In this document: in pieces, positions 10,013 through 21,954 of the stretch
Numbering within the stretch: position 1 is the stretch's first letter
Layout: every line of letters starts with the position of its first letter
Assembly: GCA_036873755.1 (NCBI GenBank)
Contig: JAVTVY010012683.1
Span: forward strand, 460,020-524,019
DNA length: 64,000 bases
Direction of reading: 5' to 3'
DNA from: Hanleya hanleyi
Lineage: Eukaryota; Mollusca; Polyplacophora; Lepidopleurida; Hanleyidae
The notes under the pieces: generated by a model
Told to the model about the DNA's origin: nothing
Database searches by the model: none
Seen by the model: the letters and a program-made list of their open reading frames with translations, nothing else
Made by a program: the position numbers and the translations under genes

Positions 10013-12301
10013 ATTACAAGCGTCTAGTCCGTCATTCATAATCCAGCCGTCGTCCATTAGAGAATATCCGCGTCCATAATCCAAAGACCTATTCCATTTC
10101 CATATAACAGTATTAGCACCAAATTCAAAAAGACAAAGTATACATAAACATAGGCTTGTTTCCTGCAAGAGAGAAGCGGTCAACAGTTTTCAATGATGCC
10201 GGCAAGACATCATGATGTTCCAAAACATCAAATCCGTATCGCTGATCAGTATTCTTAATCCATAATATTCGTTATAGAGTCGTCATCTAAAAATGATGTA
10301 CCTCAGCCACGCTTTGATTGTGACTGTTCATATGAGTACCATGAGGATCTTGAAGTACATGGTAAAGTTTGGTGTAAAGTTTACATCTACACCGGAGTGA
10401 ATAGGATTAATGGAGGAATCCACAGACTGCACAGGTGCATCCTGACCCGAAACACTACCAGTATTCGGTAAGTTGTCACCCTTCAATTCGAATAATACTA
10501 TGTCAACACTTTCAGTCTGATCAGAAACCAACTTCTGATCATCTGACTTCTGATCACCTGACTTGCCTTCTACTTCATCGCAAATCTCACTATCTTCATC
10601 ACTAACTTCATCTTCTGAATTACAACCTTCACCCATCGCGTCATCGAGACACTCGTAGCGGTTTGGGGTTTTCTCATTGTTCCCGGCGGAGTCTATCCTC
10701 TGATGACGGTCGGTGGCCTTACCATCACGACCTACAGTCTTCCATAAATCTATATAGTGCTGTTGTTTCTGCTGGAGAGCCTCGGCGGAAAGTCCTTTTC
10801 GAACTTCTGTGGGCGAAACAGGGCGAGAATCTGAGGAATCCTTTCTATCGTTAGCTGCGTTATCTTCAGGAACTTGTTTGGCCTTTGGACAGGTTTTTTT
10901 AAGGTGTCCTTCCTGATGATAAATCAGGCATTTATTTTTTAACGGACACCTCTCGAGTTCATGTGATCTCCTGAACCACAAGTATAACATGTTTTTACTT
11001 GACCGTTATACCATACAGGAAGTCTCATACCTCCAACTAAAATAGAAGAAGGAAGAGGTCGTTTGAATTTCGTCATACAAATTCTTCGAACTCCTGTCTC
11101 AAACTCTCTATCGAAAGAGTAGAACTCTTTTTGTACGGAGAGAACATCACCATAAAACTCAAAAGCACTTCTGATCGCAGAATCTGGGAAATCGCATGAT
11201 CTTTTCATCTTTACTAGCAATTTTCCTGGATCTATTTCCTCAAAATGGCCACGTTGATCTCTAACGCGAATACCTTCCAGCACTAGGCGCGTTTTGGTAT
11301 TTTCATTTGCCAGTGTGACGTTCCACAGGGTATTTGATACCTGTGCTAGACCTTTAAGGACTTTCGGTCCTGATCCAACAGTGTCTGTTAATGCGTGAAA
11401 TATATCAATCGCATTAGCTTTCTCTAGACATTGAAGTTGTAGGCTCAGTGACGTCTCAAACTTTCTAAAGGCCATAGTGGAAAAAAAATAAAAAAATCAA
11501 AGTCCCACTAGGGAATCTCCATACAACTACAAACTACAAATAGTAACACGCACAAACTCCAACAGTGTGCCTCTCCACAGAGTAAACATTGTCTACCCCC
11601 TCGAGGGAGCCTCACTCTAACGGTGAAGGTGAAAACTATATAAGCAGTACAACGATACACTCTCTCTGAACCTCGGGTCTCGGTCGAACAATTGCCCAGT
11701 TCTAAACCTGGCCGTTGCTTGTTGATGCCGAGGAACAAAAGAACAGAGAACAAAAGGCTCCCTCGAACTTGTACTCTGAGGGCTAGCCTTCAGCATACAC
11801 TTTCAATATGTACATGTATTTAGCCTAGTTCAATATAGGCAGATATGTGCAAATCGACCTAAGCCAAACTGAACGAAAAAAGAACCAGCCACAAACTTGA
11901 TCAAGACAACAAGGAAATATATATACACACCAACAAAATACGAAATATTTACAGACAGCGAACAAACAGAGAAGAGGGAGACAGAAAAAAACCCACCGAC
12001 CCTCTCGGTCACAAAGACCGAGACGGTAGTAATGGCAGATCTCTGCCTTCTCAACCCAGGCCAAACTGACTAAGTCAGAAAAACGCCCTGAACAGCAAAT
12101 AACTGAGAAATAATTCTAAACTTTCACCACAGGTATTTGCTAAAAGTATTCACAAAATAAATTACACAAAAATCAGAGTTAAGATCAGCTGAAATCCGCA
12201 GAATTAGACAAATTTCTCGGAGCGAAGTGAAAACACGTCCGATTCCCAATCTCTCTACATCCAGGCCCTGAATATTGAATGACGGACTAGACGCTTGTAG
12301 T
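10013..12301 (-). mobile_element. Longest TACAAGCG-family element with gag-like ORF
   Basis: The left end is TTACAAGCGTCTAGTCCGTC... and the right end is its reverse complement, ...GACGGACTAGACGCTTGTA at 12278-12301, a perfect inverted match of 24 bp. Both ends are preceded by a TA-containing context. On the minus strand the element reads a ~800-bp leader, a gag-like ORF (11475-10328) and a ~310-bp 3' part. That 3' part is the portion found alone at 6567, 7535 and 61118. Terminal inverted repeats argue for a DNA transposon. A constant 3' end with variable 5' ends argues for a LINE-type retroelement or a non-autonomous derivative. No transposase or RT is present. Confidence 0.65.
10328..11475 (-). 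pseudogene. Gag-like (LINE ORF1-type) zinc-knuckle protein, frameshifted
   Basis: Starts at ATG 11475 (MAFRKFETSLSL). Residues 25-165 have an RRM-like alternation (LWNVTLANENTKTRLVLEG, IRSAFEFYGDVLSVQKEF, then PLPSSILVGGMRLPVWYNGQ) as in LINE ORF1/ZCCHC3-like proteins, which bind nucleic acid as RNP components. It ends in a zinc knuckle, CYTCGSGDH. At about 10960 an extra CA dinucleotide shifts the frame: the next four-spaced cysteine (ELERC) and the rest continue in the frame ending at 10328. The second knuckle reads CLIYHQEGHLKKTC, with tyrosine replacing its second cysteine. The C-terminal ~150 residues are acidic and disordered (EDEVSDEDSEICDEVEGK). Two independent lesions make this a dead copy. 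The leader 11476-12301 holds no other ORF with motifs. Confidence 0.75.
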
Positions 12302-13740
12302 TTTAGCCAACATTTAACAGCTGCTTCCGATCCTTTTATCGTTCTGTCTCTCACACCCGGACAAGACATTGGTAACCTTTTTTATATTAATGATAGAAAA
12401 CAAGGAACTTTCTACTGTTAATCTTTATTCGAATGCAAGATCATATATATGCTACTTACATGTAGAACATCAATGGTTACATGTATATCTTTGGCTGTCA
12501 ATCATATTACATCATCCGGACGCATGGCACGATCATACGCCGAAACTTCTGCTCGTGGCCATGCTATAACGGGGTTTATTTGCGTGTATGACGATGTGTT
12601 CTAAATGGGCACAGACGATTGGCTCTAGATAAGAGGCCATCGAACCAGTCATACTCCGTGTAACATGCAGCAGACACACCTAACAGCTTCCGGTTAAACC
12701 GTTTACAAGTACCATGATGGCAGGGGATATGTGTTTTGTTTGTCTGAAGATGACGATGACAAACATGTGGCGTATGCGGACAGGTGCTACTTTTCCCTTT
12801 AATGTTATAAACATTATTCAAAGTGAGATACTATGCGGCAGAGCAACATCGTCGAAATTTATCTGCTAGGGATGTTTCAACAAAATATTGAGACTAACGA
12901 AGCTGGATTGTCAGATAGAAAACAAGGTTCAGGCCCTTCAGAAAGAACGATGTAGACTGATGAGTTCTTTCGAGTAGAATTATTCCATCAAAATTAACTT
13001 CCAGTCCGGCGAAGATTACCCATACACCATAGAAGCTGCTGAAAAGATGTGTAATCTCTCCATCTCCTAAGATACTTGCCAAAAATGCGCCAATATGGAG
13101 CTGCGGAAATACGCCCAAACTTAAAGCACGTCTGGCAAATTCAGATCACGTACCGGTAATATGTCAAGCGACAACAGCAGATTTTCAGAGAAACGTTTAA
13201 TAATTTTCGAAGAAGTAGATCATATCGAGCTTCCCTGCTGCAGTATTTGCAAAATAAATATAAAGTTTATAGAAGATATTTGAAATCCTGTTTGAACTTG
13301 GTAAAATATGACTGGAAAATATTATTTGGAATAGACATTAAGCATGAGCACCAACCAGCTGCCTTTATTAATAATAGTTGCCTTGAGCTAAATATCCATC
13401 TAGCTTTTATACTGCCTTAGTTATATTCACTCTCCTAAATTATCATTTCACTCTCCAAAATTTCTCTCATTTTTAAGAAGTGAGTAGGATTTTAACGTCA
13501 TTTCATTTTTAAAGGGCAAGGCCTGAGTAACCCAGGCCTATAATGGGTAATTTACAGTATGGATGAACATGCCTCAATGATGGAGAAAGATTCCATCTAA
13601 TATTACCACGATGAAGTTAAAGTAGAAATGAACAAGGCGCGTCAACTGTTCACTAAAATAATAGCCTAATAAACTGATAACAGTAGTTGACTGATTCAGG
13701 CAGAATATATCTTATCAAAAATATTCTGCCTTTTTTCATT
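12302..13740. other. Non-coding, no recognised element
   Basis: AT-rich. Short frames on both strands lack motifs. Around 13460-13560 the sequence is mildly low-complexity. Nothing supported. Confidence 0.4.
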
Positions 13741-13752
13741 AGGAGACACTTA

Positions 13753-13971
13753 TCACAAATATACTGTGTGTGCCTCGTCAACAACTACCGCACATACACG
13801 GTCCTGATATACCGAACGATAATGGTCATCGCCAACGATTTTCTCTGGATTCCCAAAGACAATTTGGAATTTCCCTTCCTTAATTCCCCTATCTTGATCC
13901 TTGGATCTTCCGATGGAAGTGGCAGGTATCCCCATTTGGTCCAGTCTCTTGAACAGGTCTGGGATTAGCAC
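13753..13971 (-). pseudogene. RecQ-like helicase fragment
   Basis: The minus frame reads DLFKRLDQMGIPATSIG, then EGKFQIVFGNPEKIVGD and VCAVVVDEAHTV. This is the segment between motifs Ia and II of a superfamily-2 RecQ-type ATP-dependent 3'-5' DNA helicase, with an intact Walker-B DEAH box. The Walker A motif and everything after motif II are absent. The frame is stopped on both sides, right after DEAHTVYL and just before LIPDL. RecQ-like fragments are multi-copy in mollusc and cnidarian genomes, often as mobile-element passengers, so this is more likely a dispersed relic than a host-gene exon. Confidence 0.7.
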
Positions 13972-14765
13972 TAACTGGGGGTTTTAACCCCAAGTGGGAT
14001 AACAAACACCAGTTGGGGTTGTTTCAACAATCCTGATTAGGATATATTCATGTTTTATTACACAGTATGAATTTCCAACACGTGAACATGGCGAATGGTG
14101 GCAAGGAAATAACAACAACAACAACAACACTCTTCGGAAAAAGTCTAATGCGTCCATTCAAATATCATGACCTTGCGACGCACAGCTTAATAATTATATC
14201 GCCCAATATTATCATTTTTAACATAATTCACAGCACATACACACATGAGACTCAACATTTGTCGTCTTTGTCACATATTTATTATCGGATTCTTCCCGAG
14301 CTCATTTAGCCGGAAATCGACCATAACGCCACTTTGCATTTGCAAAGGGCAATAAAAAAAACGTTATCACGCGGGCTCTCTCTATTGGACTTATCCTATT
14401 ACAGCTACAATATAGCATTGACATCAGATATGGTGATTTATCACAGGACCAGAGGGCATAAAGTTCGCGTGCAATCCATGCAATCTTTGACAACACATGT
14501 GTTGTTCTTGAAAGTAGCATGGTAAGATTTTACAATCATTTATATTGGGCTTTTTCCGCTCAATATAATTGATGCACAATATCTGTATCCAATTAATGGA
14601 CGGTCGCCCTTTAAATTGCATTGGGCATACATATTTCAACCTTGTAACAACTCGATATTTACTCAATATATTAACCTCCACTTTCCCCATCAATTTGACT
14701 GACGCAATGTCGGTAGGTGGAGGTGGCAAGCGTGGTAGAGGGGGTGGGACAAGGAGACATTGTTA
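13972..14765. other. Non-coding; short inverted GGGGTT words
   Basis: CTAACTGGGGGTTTTAACCCC (13971-13990) is palindromic and followed by CCAGTTGGGGTT. (CAA)n lies at 14110-14128. No gene seen. Confidence 0.4.
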
Positions 14766-14886
14766 AATATACTGTATACACTAGGAAGGTTCATAATAAC
14801 TGGTTCTTTCACAATTTTAAAGTTGGATTATCAGGTTATTTAAAAAATGAAGTTATGTTCTCCCTTCCCAAGCACACATACACATA
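14766..14886 (+). repeat. 118-bp near-identical direct repeat, copy 1
   Basis: ATATACTGTATACACTAGG ... CCCAAGCACACATACACAT is repeated at 15167-15284 with about two differences. The ~280 bp between is unrelated. This could be a recent local duplication or a small LTR-like pair. Confidence 0.85.
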
Positions 14887-15166
14887 GCGGAAACACAGAC
14901 ATGTTCATAAATGTAATACATGCATACAAAAGTGGTTGTTGTATATCTAATATTTCTACCTTATTAATGGGGAAGCTAATATCAGTGAACAATTCAAATG
15001 TCGTTGCTTTCTTCGAACATCCCAGACAGGACATTGTAAAAAAAACAGAGGCAAACCAGAGCAAAAATCAATAATGAATTTACATTGTGTTCTAACTACC
15101 AGGCCAATTAATTCCCGAGCAAGGTCAAGATGCTTATATGCCTAAGGTTCCTGTATCGGGTCGATA

Positions 15167-15284
15167 TACTGTATACACTAGGAAGGTTCATAATAACTGG
15201 TTCTTTCACAATTTTAAAGTTGGATTATCAGGTTATTTAAAAAATGGAATTATGTTCTCCCTTCCCAAGCACACATACACATTA
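15167..15284 (+). repeat. 118-bp near-identical direct repeat, copy 2
   Basis: Second copy of 14766-14886. Its outer flank is T-rich (15300-15330). Confidence 0.85.
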
Positions 15285-15639
15285 TTTTGAGATTCAAAAT
15301 CTCGATTTTTGTTGTTGTTTTTTTTTTTGTCTTTTACCAGAGTACACAGTTAAACCTACAAGTTTGGGGAATAAGAAATTATGAAAATTAGTGCATTGTA
15401 GTAAAAAAACAGGACTTTTTAAAACTCAAGTTATTCTTGGTGCAGTAGGTAAGGCGTTATCAGGCGAACTTCGCGTTCCAGGGGACACAGCGGGGTATAA
15501 GGATTGCTCACGCTCAGGGCGAATTACAACGCATATAAGGGAAGTGGGCAGAGTTGCCGACATACTGACAGAGCCACATGACATCACAGTATAGTCTTCT
15601 GGTTAACTTATCCTAAAACACATAGCAAGAATACAACGA

Positions 15640-16500
15640 TTCGTGATATGTGTTGTATCTCAGGTACGCTTTTATTGTACTTGTTCATGTGGCAACTTGG
15701 ATGACATGACCACATGGCCCTTAGCACCGGCATAAGCGATATTAGATACAAATCTAGAGAGCTATGATGGAAATGCTCTGACAACTCGTATATTTGTAAT
15801 TGGTGAGCTGTGTCGCTGTGACAACTCGTACACTGGGGATTGGTGAGCTGTATCGTCGTCAGATGAAAATGACGGCATTTAACACAAAAGACTTGTCTGT
15901 AAGGCCTGATGTCGACCCAGTATGAACTTCTCACAAATGCTAACATATATCAAAGACCAAAAGGTCTGTATAGGGGGCGGATCTCTGGGAGACGAAACGT
16001 CCACCAGCAGAATCTCGCCATATACAGGTATATGTAGACTTACATACACTTGTATACAGGTATATGTATATGTAGATATAAAACTTTGTATTGTGGCCCA
16101 CAGCCAAAGATGCGTTTTACTAACTGGCTCACCTAGCATAACATCCGCGAAAGTGTAAATAAACTTTGAACAGGACGGCACAATCTTGATAAACAATGTA
16201 GGCATATCACTTACTTTGCCCATCAAATAATTATAATAAAGCCGGAACATCATAAACTATGTTGCATAAAAATAAAACAATAACAATAAACATAAAAAAA
16301 CAAGCATATGACTCCACAGGAAAGTTATCCGCATTGCATATAATGCATATACTCTGCATTCGGGCCCCTGAATACGAAGGATTCTGGGTAAAAAATTGTA
16401 TCTCAGCTGTGCTTTTATTGCTTCTGTTCATGCAAAAACCTGGATTAACTGGTGTTTCCGCACCGCTTATTCGCTTATTCATTAGATTGACGATACACAC
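15640..16500. other. Decayed repeat-rich DNA
   Basis: TGACAACTCGTA followed by GGTGAGCTGT occurs twice within 15778-15854. TTGTATCTCAG-TAC/TGTGCTTTTATTG occurs at 15650 and, diverged, at 16394. TATACAGGTATATGTA is repeated at 16020-16075. No gene supported in 15285-16814. Confidence 0.4.
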
Positions 16501-16814
16501 AAGGCAAGATAGATAAACAACTGCCTGTGAGCTGTGGCTAGCCCCTTACCACTTCCATGCCATTTGAAAAGTGGAATAAAAATACAAATAACTTTCCTCT
16601 GATTTTCTCCATCTCTAAGTCATTCAAGGCATTGCCCATTAATCCTTCATCTGCTGGATCTAGTCCTTTGGATCTGCAATGAGAATTGTTTACAAGTATG
16701 TATTGTCACTAAGCTGCAGAATTTAACGGCAGCAATGAAAACAAGGTCATTTGAAGAAGACGGTGCGATCCAGACGGACTTGCGTTCACTTCTAATTATG
16801 ATCACTTTCATAAC

Positions 16815-18363
16815 TCAAAGTTGACATTTGATACCGGTACATTGATGTGGAAATACGCATAGGAAAGTGGTCATATATAAGTGTTCGTATAAAAAAGGTA
16901 CAGCTGCCAATGGATCAAAATATCCTATACACGTCCCATGCCAAAAAATATGTGCTAGACACTTACGACAAGCTTCAACCACTCCAGATCGTATCTTGTT
17001 GCAAACAAGTAAGCGTGTTTCTGCTAGAACTACTGCTTCCTTGAAGGTCTCCAGCTTGGGCATCATCTTGTCAAATTTCGGTTTGCTGAGGTTAAGCTTC
17101 AACTGTTTGCTCAGTATTGCAAGGTCGTCTGAAAGCGACAGGTGGACTCCTCTTAACATCTTTCTGATATTCAACAGAGCAGGATGCTAATTTGGATACG
17201 TTCTCTGTCCATTCCATTTTTTTAGAGTGAGGAATTCTGCCACTTCTTTCTATTTTTCTCTCCAGCCTTCCCGGCTAGACTCAGCTTCATGTTAGCCAAC
17301 TTTCCCACATCATTACCAGCATTAATGGCAGCTGAAGGATGTTTGAAATCTTCCTCATCGTCAAGTGACTGTGTTGCACACTTCAGTGATGCTCTGGTCA
17401 TATCGTCGAATAACTGGGGCTTCAGGAAAGATTCCATGATGGGCCCTTCGTTACCTTCAATCGCTACACCTCGCGTGTTGTAGGATGCATAATTCTTGCG
17501 TTTTAGTTTTTCCCAATATTACGTCGAAGTGTGCTGTTTCCCAATGCAACAATTAATCGGCAAGTGTGCAAGTATCTTGATGCATAGTGGAGGACGCTGA
17601 AATGCACTAAAAACAAGGTCCAAAGTCTCCCGCATGGAAATTGACTGGTCTTCTAGAAACAAGGAGTTCTCCTTTGGTATCAAGTACTGAGAGACTGTGG
17701 GCATGATCTCCCATGAAACGAAGCTTGGCATAGAAAAAATTGATAATTCTTCGGAAATGATTTTTCTGCTTTCATCATCTTCAGACTAGTTTACAGTCTT
17801 CAACAACATGAGCTGTTCCACTAAATCGTTATCCTTGCAGACAAAACAACAGTGATTATTATACACCCTGTCCGTCTTTTTATCCTTTATCAAGCGTCTT
17901 ACATAAACGCCGGGGTGTTGGACATCTCGGATTATTAAATCATCACTGGGCCTGATGTGGCTCTCCGGGTGGCACCTATGTTGAGCATCAGATATTTCTT
18001 TGTTTTAAGGCAGAACCACTAACAGAATCAATCATCTTATTTTCACCTGATTTTACTTCCTTCCTCCAGACGGGGCCCTGCCATTTGTACTGGATCATTC
18101 TGCTTATCCATCTCATTCCCAGGATGATCCTTATCGATTTTGTTCTTGTCAAGTCCGAGTATACCATCATCATCATCACCATCATCACCATCTGTGTTCT
18201 CTGCAGAGTCTGAATCAAGGATATATTCAGGATTTGTATCACTGTCCGATTCAGTATCAATATTACTGAACATTTCCTCATCTTCCTCACTGGGCCTGTT
18301 GTGACTCTCTGTGTCGCACCCCATGTTGAGGATTACACTCTTAATCCTTTCGAGGTAGAACAC
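16815..18363 (-). pseudogene. Decayed multi-frame gene of unknown function
   Basis: Consecutive minus frames, in 5' to 3' order, look like one protein broken by indels. An acidic start (SEEDEEMFSNIDTESDSD, then a run of D between 18160 and 18190) comes first. A cysteine-bearing piece follows (NNHCCFVCKDNDLVEQLMLL, about 17790-17860), then a helical piece (17731-17519). Next is SFLKPQLFDDMTRASLKC with KHPSAAINAGNDVGKLAN (17437-17222), and finally LRGVHLSLSDDLAILSKQLK and LETFKEAVVLAETRLL (17174-16815). The last two blocks resemble the middle of multi-copy zinc-finger/recombinase-like proteins seen in fish and invertebrates. I cannot name it. Confidence 0.4.
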
Positions 18364-18599
18364 GGACAGGAAGAATGCTTTCGAGGTAGAACACTGACAG
18401 GATGTTCAGCAAGTGCAGGCACATCAGGAAAAAGGCGATTCTGTAGTGCAGGGATTAGCTCCTATATAGTATTTTCTTCATCCAGAGAAACTTCCATTAT
18501 TAGCTGCACAAATCAAAATCTTTATTGACTGATGCAATCTCTTTCAAGTCAGTTCTCTCTCCATTATTTTCTTTAGCCCCCAACACCCTTACACAGTAG

Positions 18600-19473
18600 T
18601 TCGTCTCTCTTCTTGCCCTCTCATCCTGCATGCCCCGCTGTCTCTGATCCCTTACCTGCTCTCTCATGCGTGTCCAGCTGTCGCTGATCCCTTTTTCCTG
18701 CTCTCTCCTGCATGTCCAGCTGTCACTGATCCCTCTTTCCTGCCTTCCCCTACTGCATGTCCAACTGCCTCTCCTTCGGTGTGCAGTTGTCTCTGATCCC
18801 TCTTTCCTGCTTTCTGCTACTGCATGCCCAACTGTCCCCGATTTCTCTTCTCCTGCATGCCCAGCTGTCTCTGATCCCTCTTTTCTGCTCTCTTCTCCTG
18901 CATGTCCAACTGTCTCTGATCCCTCTTTCCCGCTCCATCCTCCATGTTCAGCAGTCTCTGATCTCTCTCTCTTGCTCTCCCCTCCTGCATGACCAACTGT
19001 TTCTCCTTCTACATGTCCAGCTGTCTCTGATCCGTCTTTCCTGCTATCTCCTTCAGCATGCCCAACTGTCTCTGATCCCTCTTTCCTGCTCTCTCCTGCA
19101 TGCCCAGCTGTCTCTAATCCCTCTTTCCTGCTTTCTCCTCCCGCATGCGCAGCTGTCTCTAGTCCCTCTTTCCTGCCCTCTCCTGCATGCCCAACTCTCT
19201 CCCCTCCTGCGTGTCCAGCTGTCTCTGATCTCTCTTTCCTGCTCTCTCTTACTGCATGCCCAACTGTCCCCGATTTCTCTTCTCCGGCATGTCTCTCTTA
19301 TGTGTGTCCAGCTGTCGCTGATCCCTCTTTCCTGCTCTCTCCTAATGCATGCCCAACTGTCCCCGATTTCGCTTCTCCTGCATGTCCACCTGTCTCTGAT
19401 TCCTCTTTTCTGCTCTCTCCTCCTGCATGTCCAACTGTCTCTGATCCCTCTTTCCTGCTCCCTCCTCCTCTAT
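18600..19473 (+). repeat. Pyrimidine-rich minisatellite, ~42-45-bp unit
   Basis: Degenerate units of the form CTGCATG-CC-A-CTGTCTCTGATCCCTCTTTCCTGCTCTCTCCT repeat about twenty times. Because the unit is close to a multiple of three, long frames stay open on both strands (a 250-codon plus frame at 18757-19509, for example). They encode only Leu/Ser/Pro repeats and are not taken as genes. The array directly abuts the (GA)n tail of LINE copy 2. Confidence 0.85.
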
Positions 19474-19504
<31 letters not shown>

Positions 19505-21953
19505 TTTAGGTTTAATGTCGCATGCAGCAATATTTCAGCTATATAGCGACAACCAAACAAAATTCTAAGTAATCAATTAAAAAACTCGATAAATTAATGC
19601 GTTAAAACAGGTACAAACATTAAAATTTGTACAACAAACCAATCTCTTTCAAATAATTTAAAATACAATCCTCTTTCACTCTGCTAAAAAGATCTTCCAG
19701 CGTAGCTGCTCGATAAAAAGTAGCTCTTGCAATCTTAAAATCTATGCAGTCTATGAGAATATGTTTCACCGTGAGATCTTCATGGCAAGCAATACACCTT
19801 GGTATCGGCTCCTGTTTCAGTAAATATTCATGAGTTAATCGTGTGTGACCGATCCTACATCGTCTGATCATGGCCTGGTCGAAACGCTTATGACTGTTCA
19901 GATGAGTACAACCAACCGTTTTTTTGAACTCGTGAAGTTTGTTATTTTGCATATTATCCCATAAAGATTGAAACAGCTTTCTGACATAAGCGCAGATAGA
20001 TGGTCTGAAATCGCTGTATGGGATGCCAACGGGATCAACTTCTTCATCTAGAGCTGCCTTAGCCAATCTATCAGCTTCAGTGTTGCCTTTGATGTCCACG
20101 TGACTAGGCACCCAACAAAACACAATATCTATCTGTTGATCAAATCTGGTGTCATATAATTGTAGAATTTCGAAGATGGTGGGATGAGTGGAATTTCCAC
20201 TTTTAATTGCTTTAAGGCATGATAGTGAATCTGAGAATATGACATTTTTTCCTTCTAGTGGATCCAATACCTTCTAAAGCTGATAATAGAGCTTTTGCTT
20301 CTGCAGTAAAAATGGAACTTTTACCTGGCAGACGATATGTTTTAGTTTTGGAACTAAAGATAGTAGCACATGCTACTCTCTCACCATCTTTAGAACCATC
20401 TGTATAAATAGCCTGATGTGAACTGTATTTCTCTTTCAGTAGACCAAATTCTTGTGTATACACGAGCTGACTCGTGTCTGCCTTTTTATATTTAGTCAGT
20501 GAAATATCTACTTCTGGCGTGCCTAACTGCCATGGTGGAGTTGGCAAGAGCTCGTTAGGTAAAATCTGACTAACTTTAATACCAGCTGCTACAAGGTGTG
20601 GTTTCATACGGATTCCAAGAGGTGGAATAATCGAGGGTTTCTCTAAAAAGAGATCTGCGTACTGAGGGTTGAAAACACAGTTATATGCAGGATTTGAGTG
20701 GTTCGAATGCAGTTTTGTGATATATTGCAGTGATAATTTAATTCTCCGAAGTTCTAAAGGAAATTCATCCGCTTCGACATACAAGCTTTCTTTAGGTGAT
20801 GTTCTGAACGCACCGAGGCAAAGTCTTAGTCCTTGATGGAGAATAGGATCTAGCTTTGCCAAGTTTGACTTGCTTGCACCATTGTAAACAATAGAACCAT
20901 AATCGAGTTTGGAACGAACAAGTGATCGATATAAATGAAGGAGAGTTTGCTGATCTCCTCCCCACTTACAGCTGGCAACTACTTTCAACAAATCCAGAGC
21001 TTTCGTGCATTTGGCTTTTAAGCAATTTATATGAGATTTGAAAGTTAGTCGTTGATCAAACAATATGCCTAGAAATTTGACCTCTTTTACCACTTTGATT
21101 TCAGTTCCATCTAAGGTAAGTACTGGATCTTCGTGGTGGAAATATTTTCTGCAAAAGTGTATACAATTTGTCTTAGCTCTGGAGAATTTGAAACCATTTT
21201 CTAGACACCATTTCTGAATTCTGTGTAGACAAAGTTGTAATGTTCTCTCAATACTGTGTATACGTTTCTCACTACACGATATATTGAAATCGTCTACAAA
21301 AAGTGAGCCATCAATTGATTTATCCAGAACTGCAGCCAAGCTGTTGATCTTGATACTAAACAGAGTAGTAGACCTGTGGGACACCCTGGTCTTGATCAAA
21401 ATGATCAGACATAGTTGTACCCAAACGAATTTGGAATTGTCTATCATTCAAAAAGTTGGAAATACAAACGGGTAAACGACCTTTTAATCCCATCTTTTGA
21501 AGATCTTTAAGAATCCCGTATTTCCATGTAGTATCGTAGGCTTTTTCTAAATCAAAAAAGATAGAAACCACATGTTCGTTCTTGGCGAAAGCATTCTTAA
21601 CATACGAATCTAATCTGACTAAATGATCAATGGTACTTCTATTTTTTCGGAAACCAGCTTGAATATCAGTAAGTTTCTTTTCAGTTTCCAGGTACCAAAC
21701 AAGGCGATCATTTATCATGCGTTCCATTGTTTTGCAGACACAACTAGTCAGTGAAATCGGATGATAATTACCAAGGTCTGTATGGTCACGACCAGGCTTT
21801 GGTACTGGTAAAACTATGGCAGTGTGCCATGACGGAGGAAATTCTTCTCTATACCAAAGTCTATTGAATATTCGTAATAGGATTTCTAGAGATGATTCCG
21901 GTAGATGTTTCAAAAGCTGATAATGAATATTATCAGGGCCTGCAGCAGAATCA
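19474..21953 (-). mobile_element. LINE copy 2, longest copy (RT + RNase H, I-clade-like)
   Basis: A 5'-truncated copy that begins inside the RT domain at SAAGPDNIHYQ (about 21950) and reaches the 3' UTR and (CT)n tail (19474-19502 as GA). It includes RT motifs, RNase H, a zf-RVT-like knuckle and a ~120-bp 3' UTR. Its 5' end touches the tail of LINE copy 3, so the two are head-to-tail. Confidence 0.9.
19620..21950 (-). pseudogene. LINE ORF2: reverse transcriptase-RNase H polyprotein, two frameshifts
   Basis: Three minus frames make one protein of about 770 residues. 21950-21360 carries RT blocks PKPGRDHTDLGNYHPISLTS, AGFRKNRSTIDHLVRLD and motif A FFDLEKAYDTTW. 21447-20212 carries motif C as FVDD (family norm FADD/YADD), the thumb, then RNase H with YTDGSKD and FTAEAKALLSALE. 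20267-19620 carries SDSLSCLKAIKSGN, the WVPSHVDIKGNTEADRLAKA block with its H and D, and the knuckle CIACHEDLTVKH-x4-C. RNase H after RT, with no endonuclease in view because of truncation, is typical of the I/Nimb-type clades. Frameshifts lie near 21360-21447 and 20212-20267. The enzyme copies a transcript at a nicked target (target-primed reverse transcription). This copy is inactive. Confidence 0.88.
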
Positions 21954-21954
21954 T

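Noticed and set aside
9983..10183. Minus ORF across the TACAAGCG repeat end
   Set aside because: Lies in the 3' non-coding part shared by all copies; no motif, and broken in the other copies.
18757..19509. 250-codon plus-strand ORF rich in Leu/Ser/Pro
   Set aside because: It is translated minisatellite; other frames on both strands are equally open and there is no domain, start context or splice signal.
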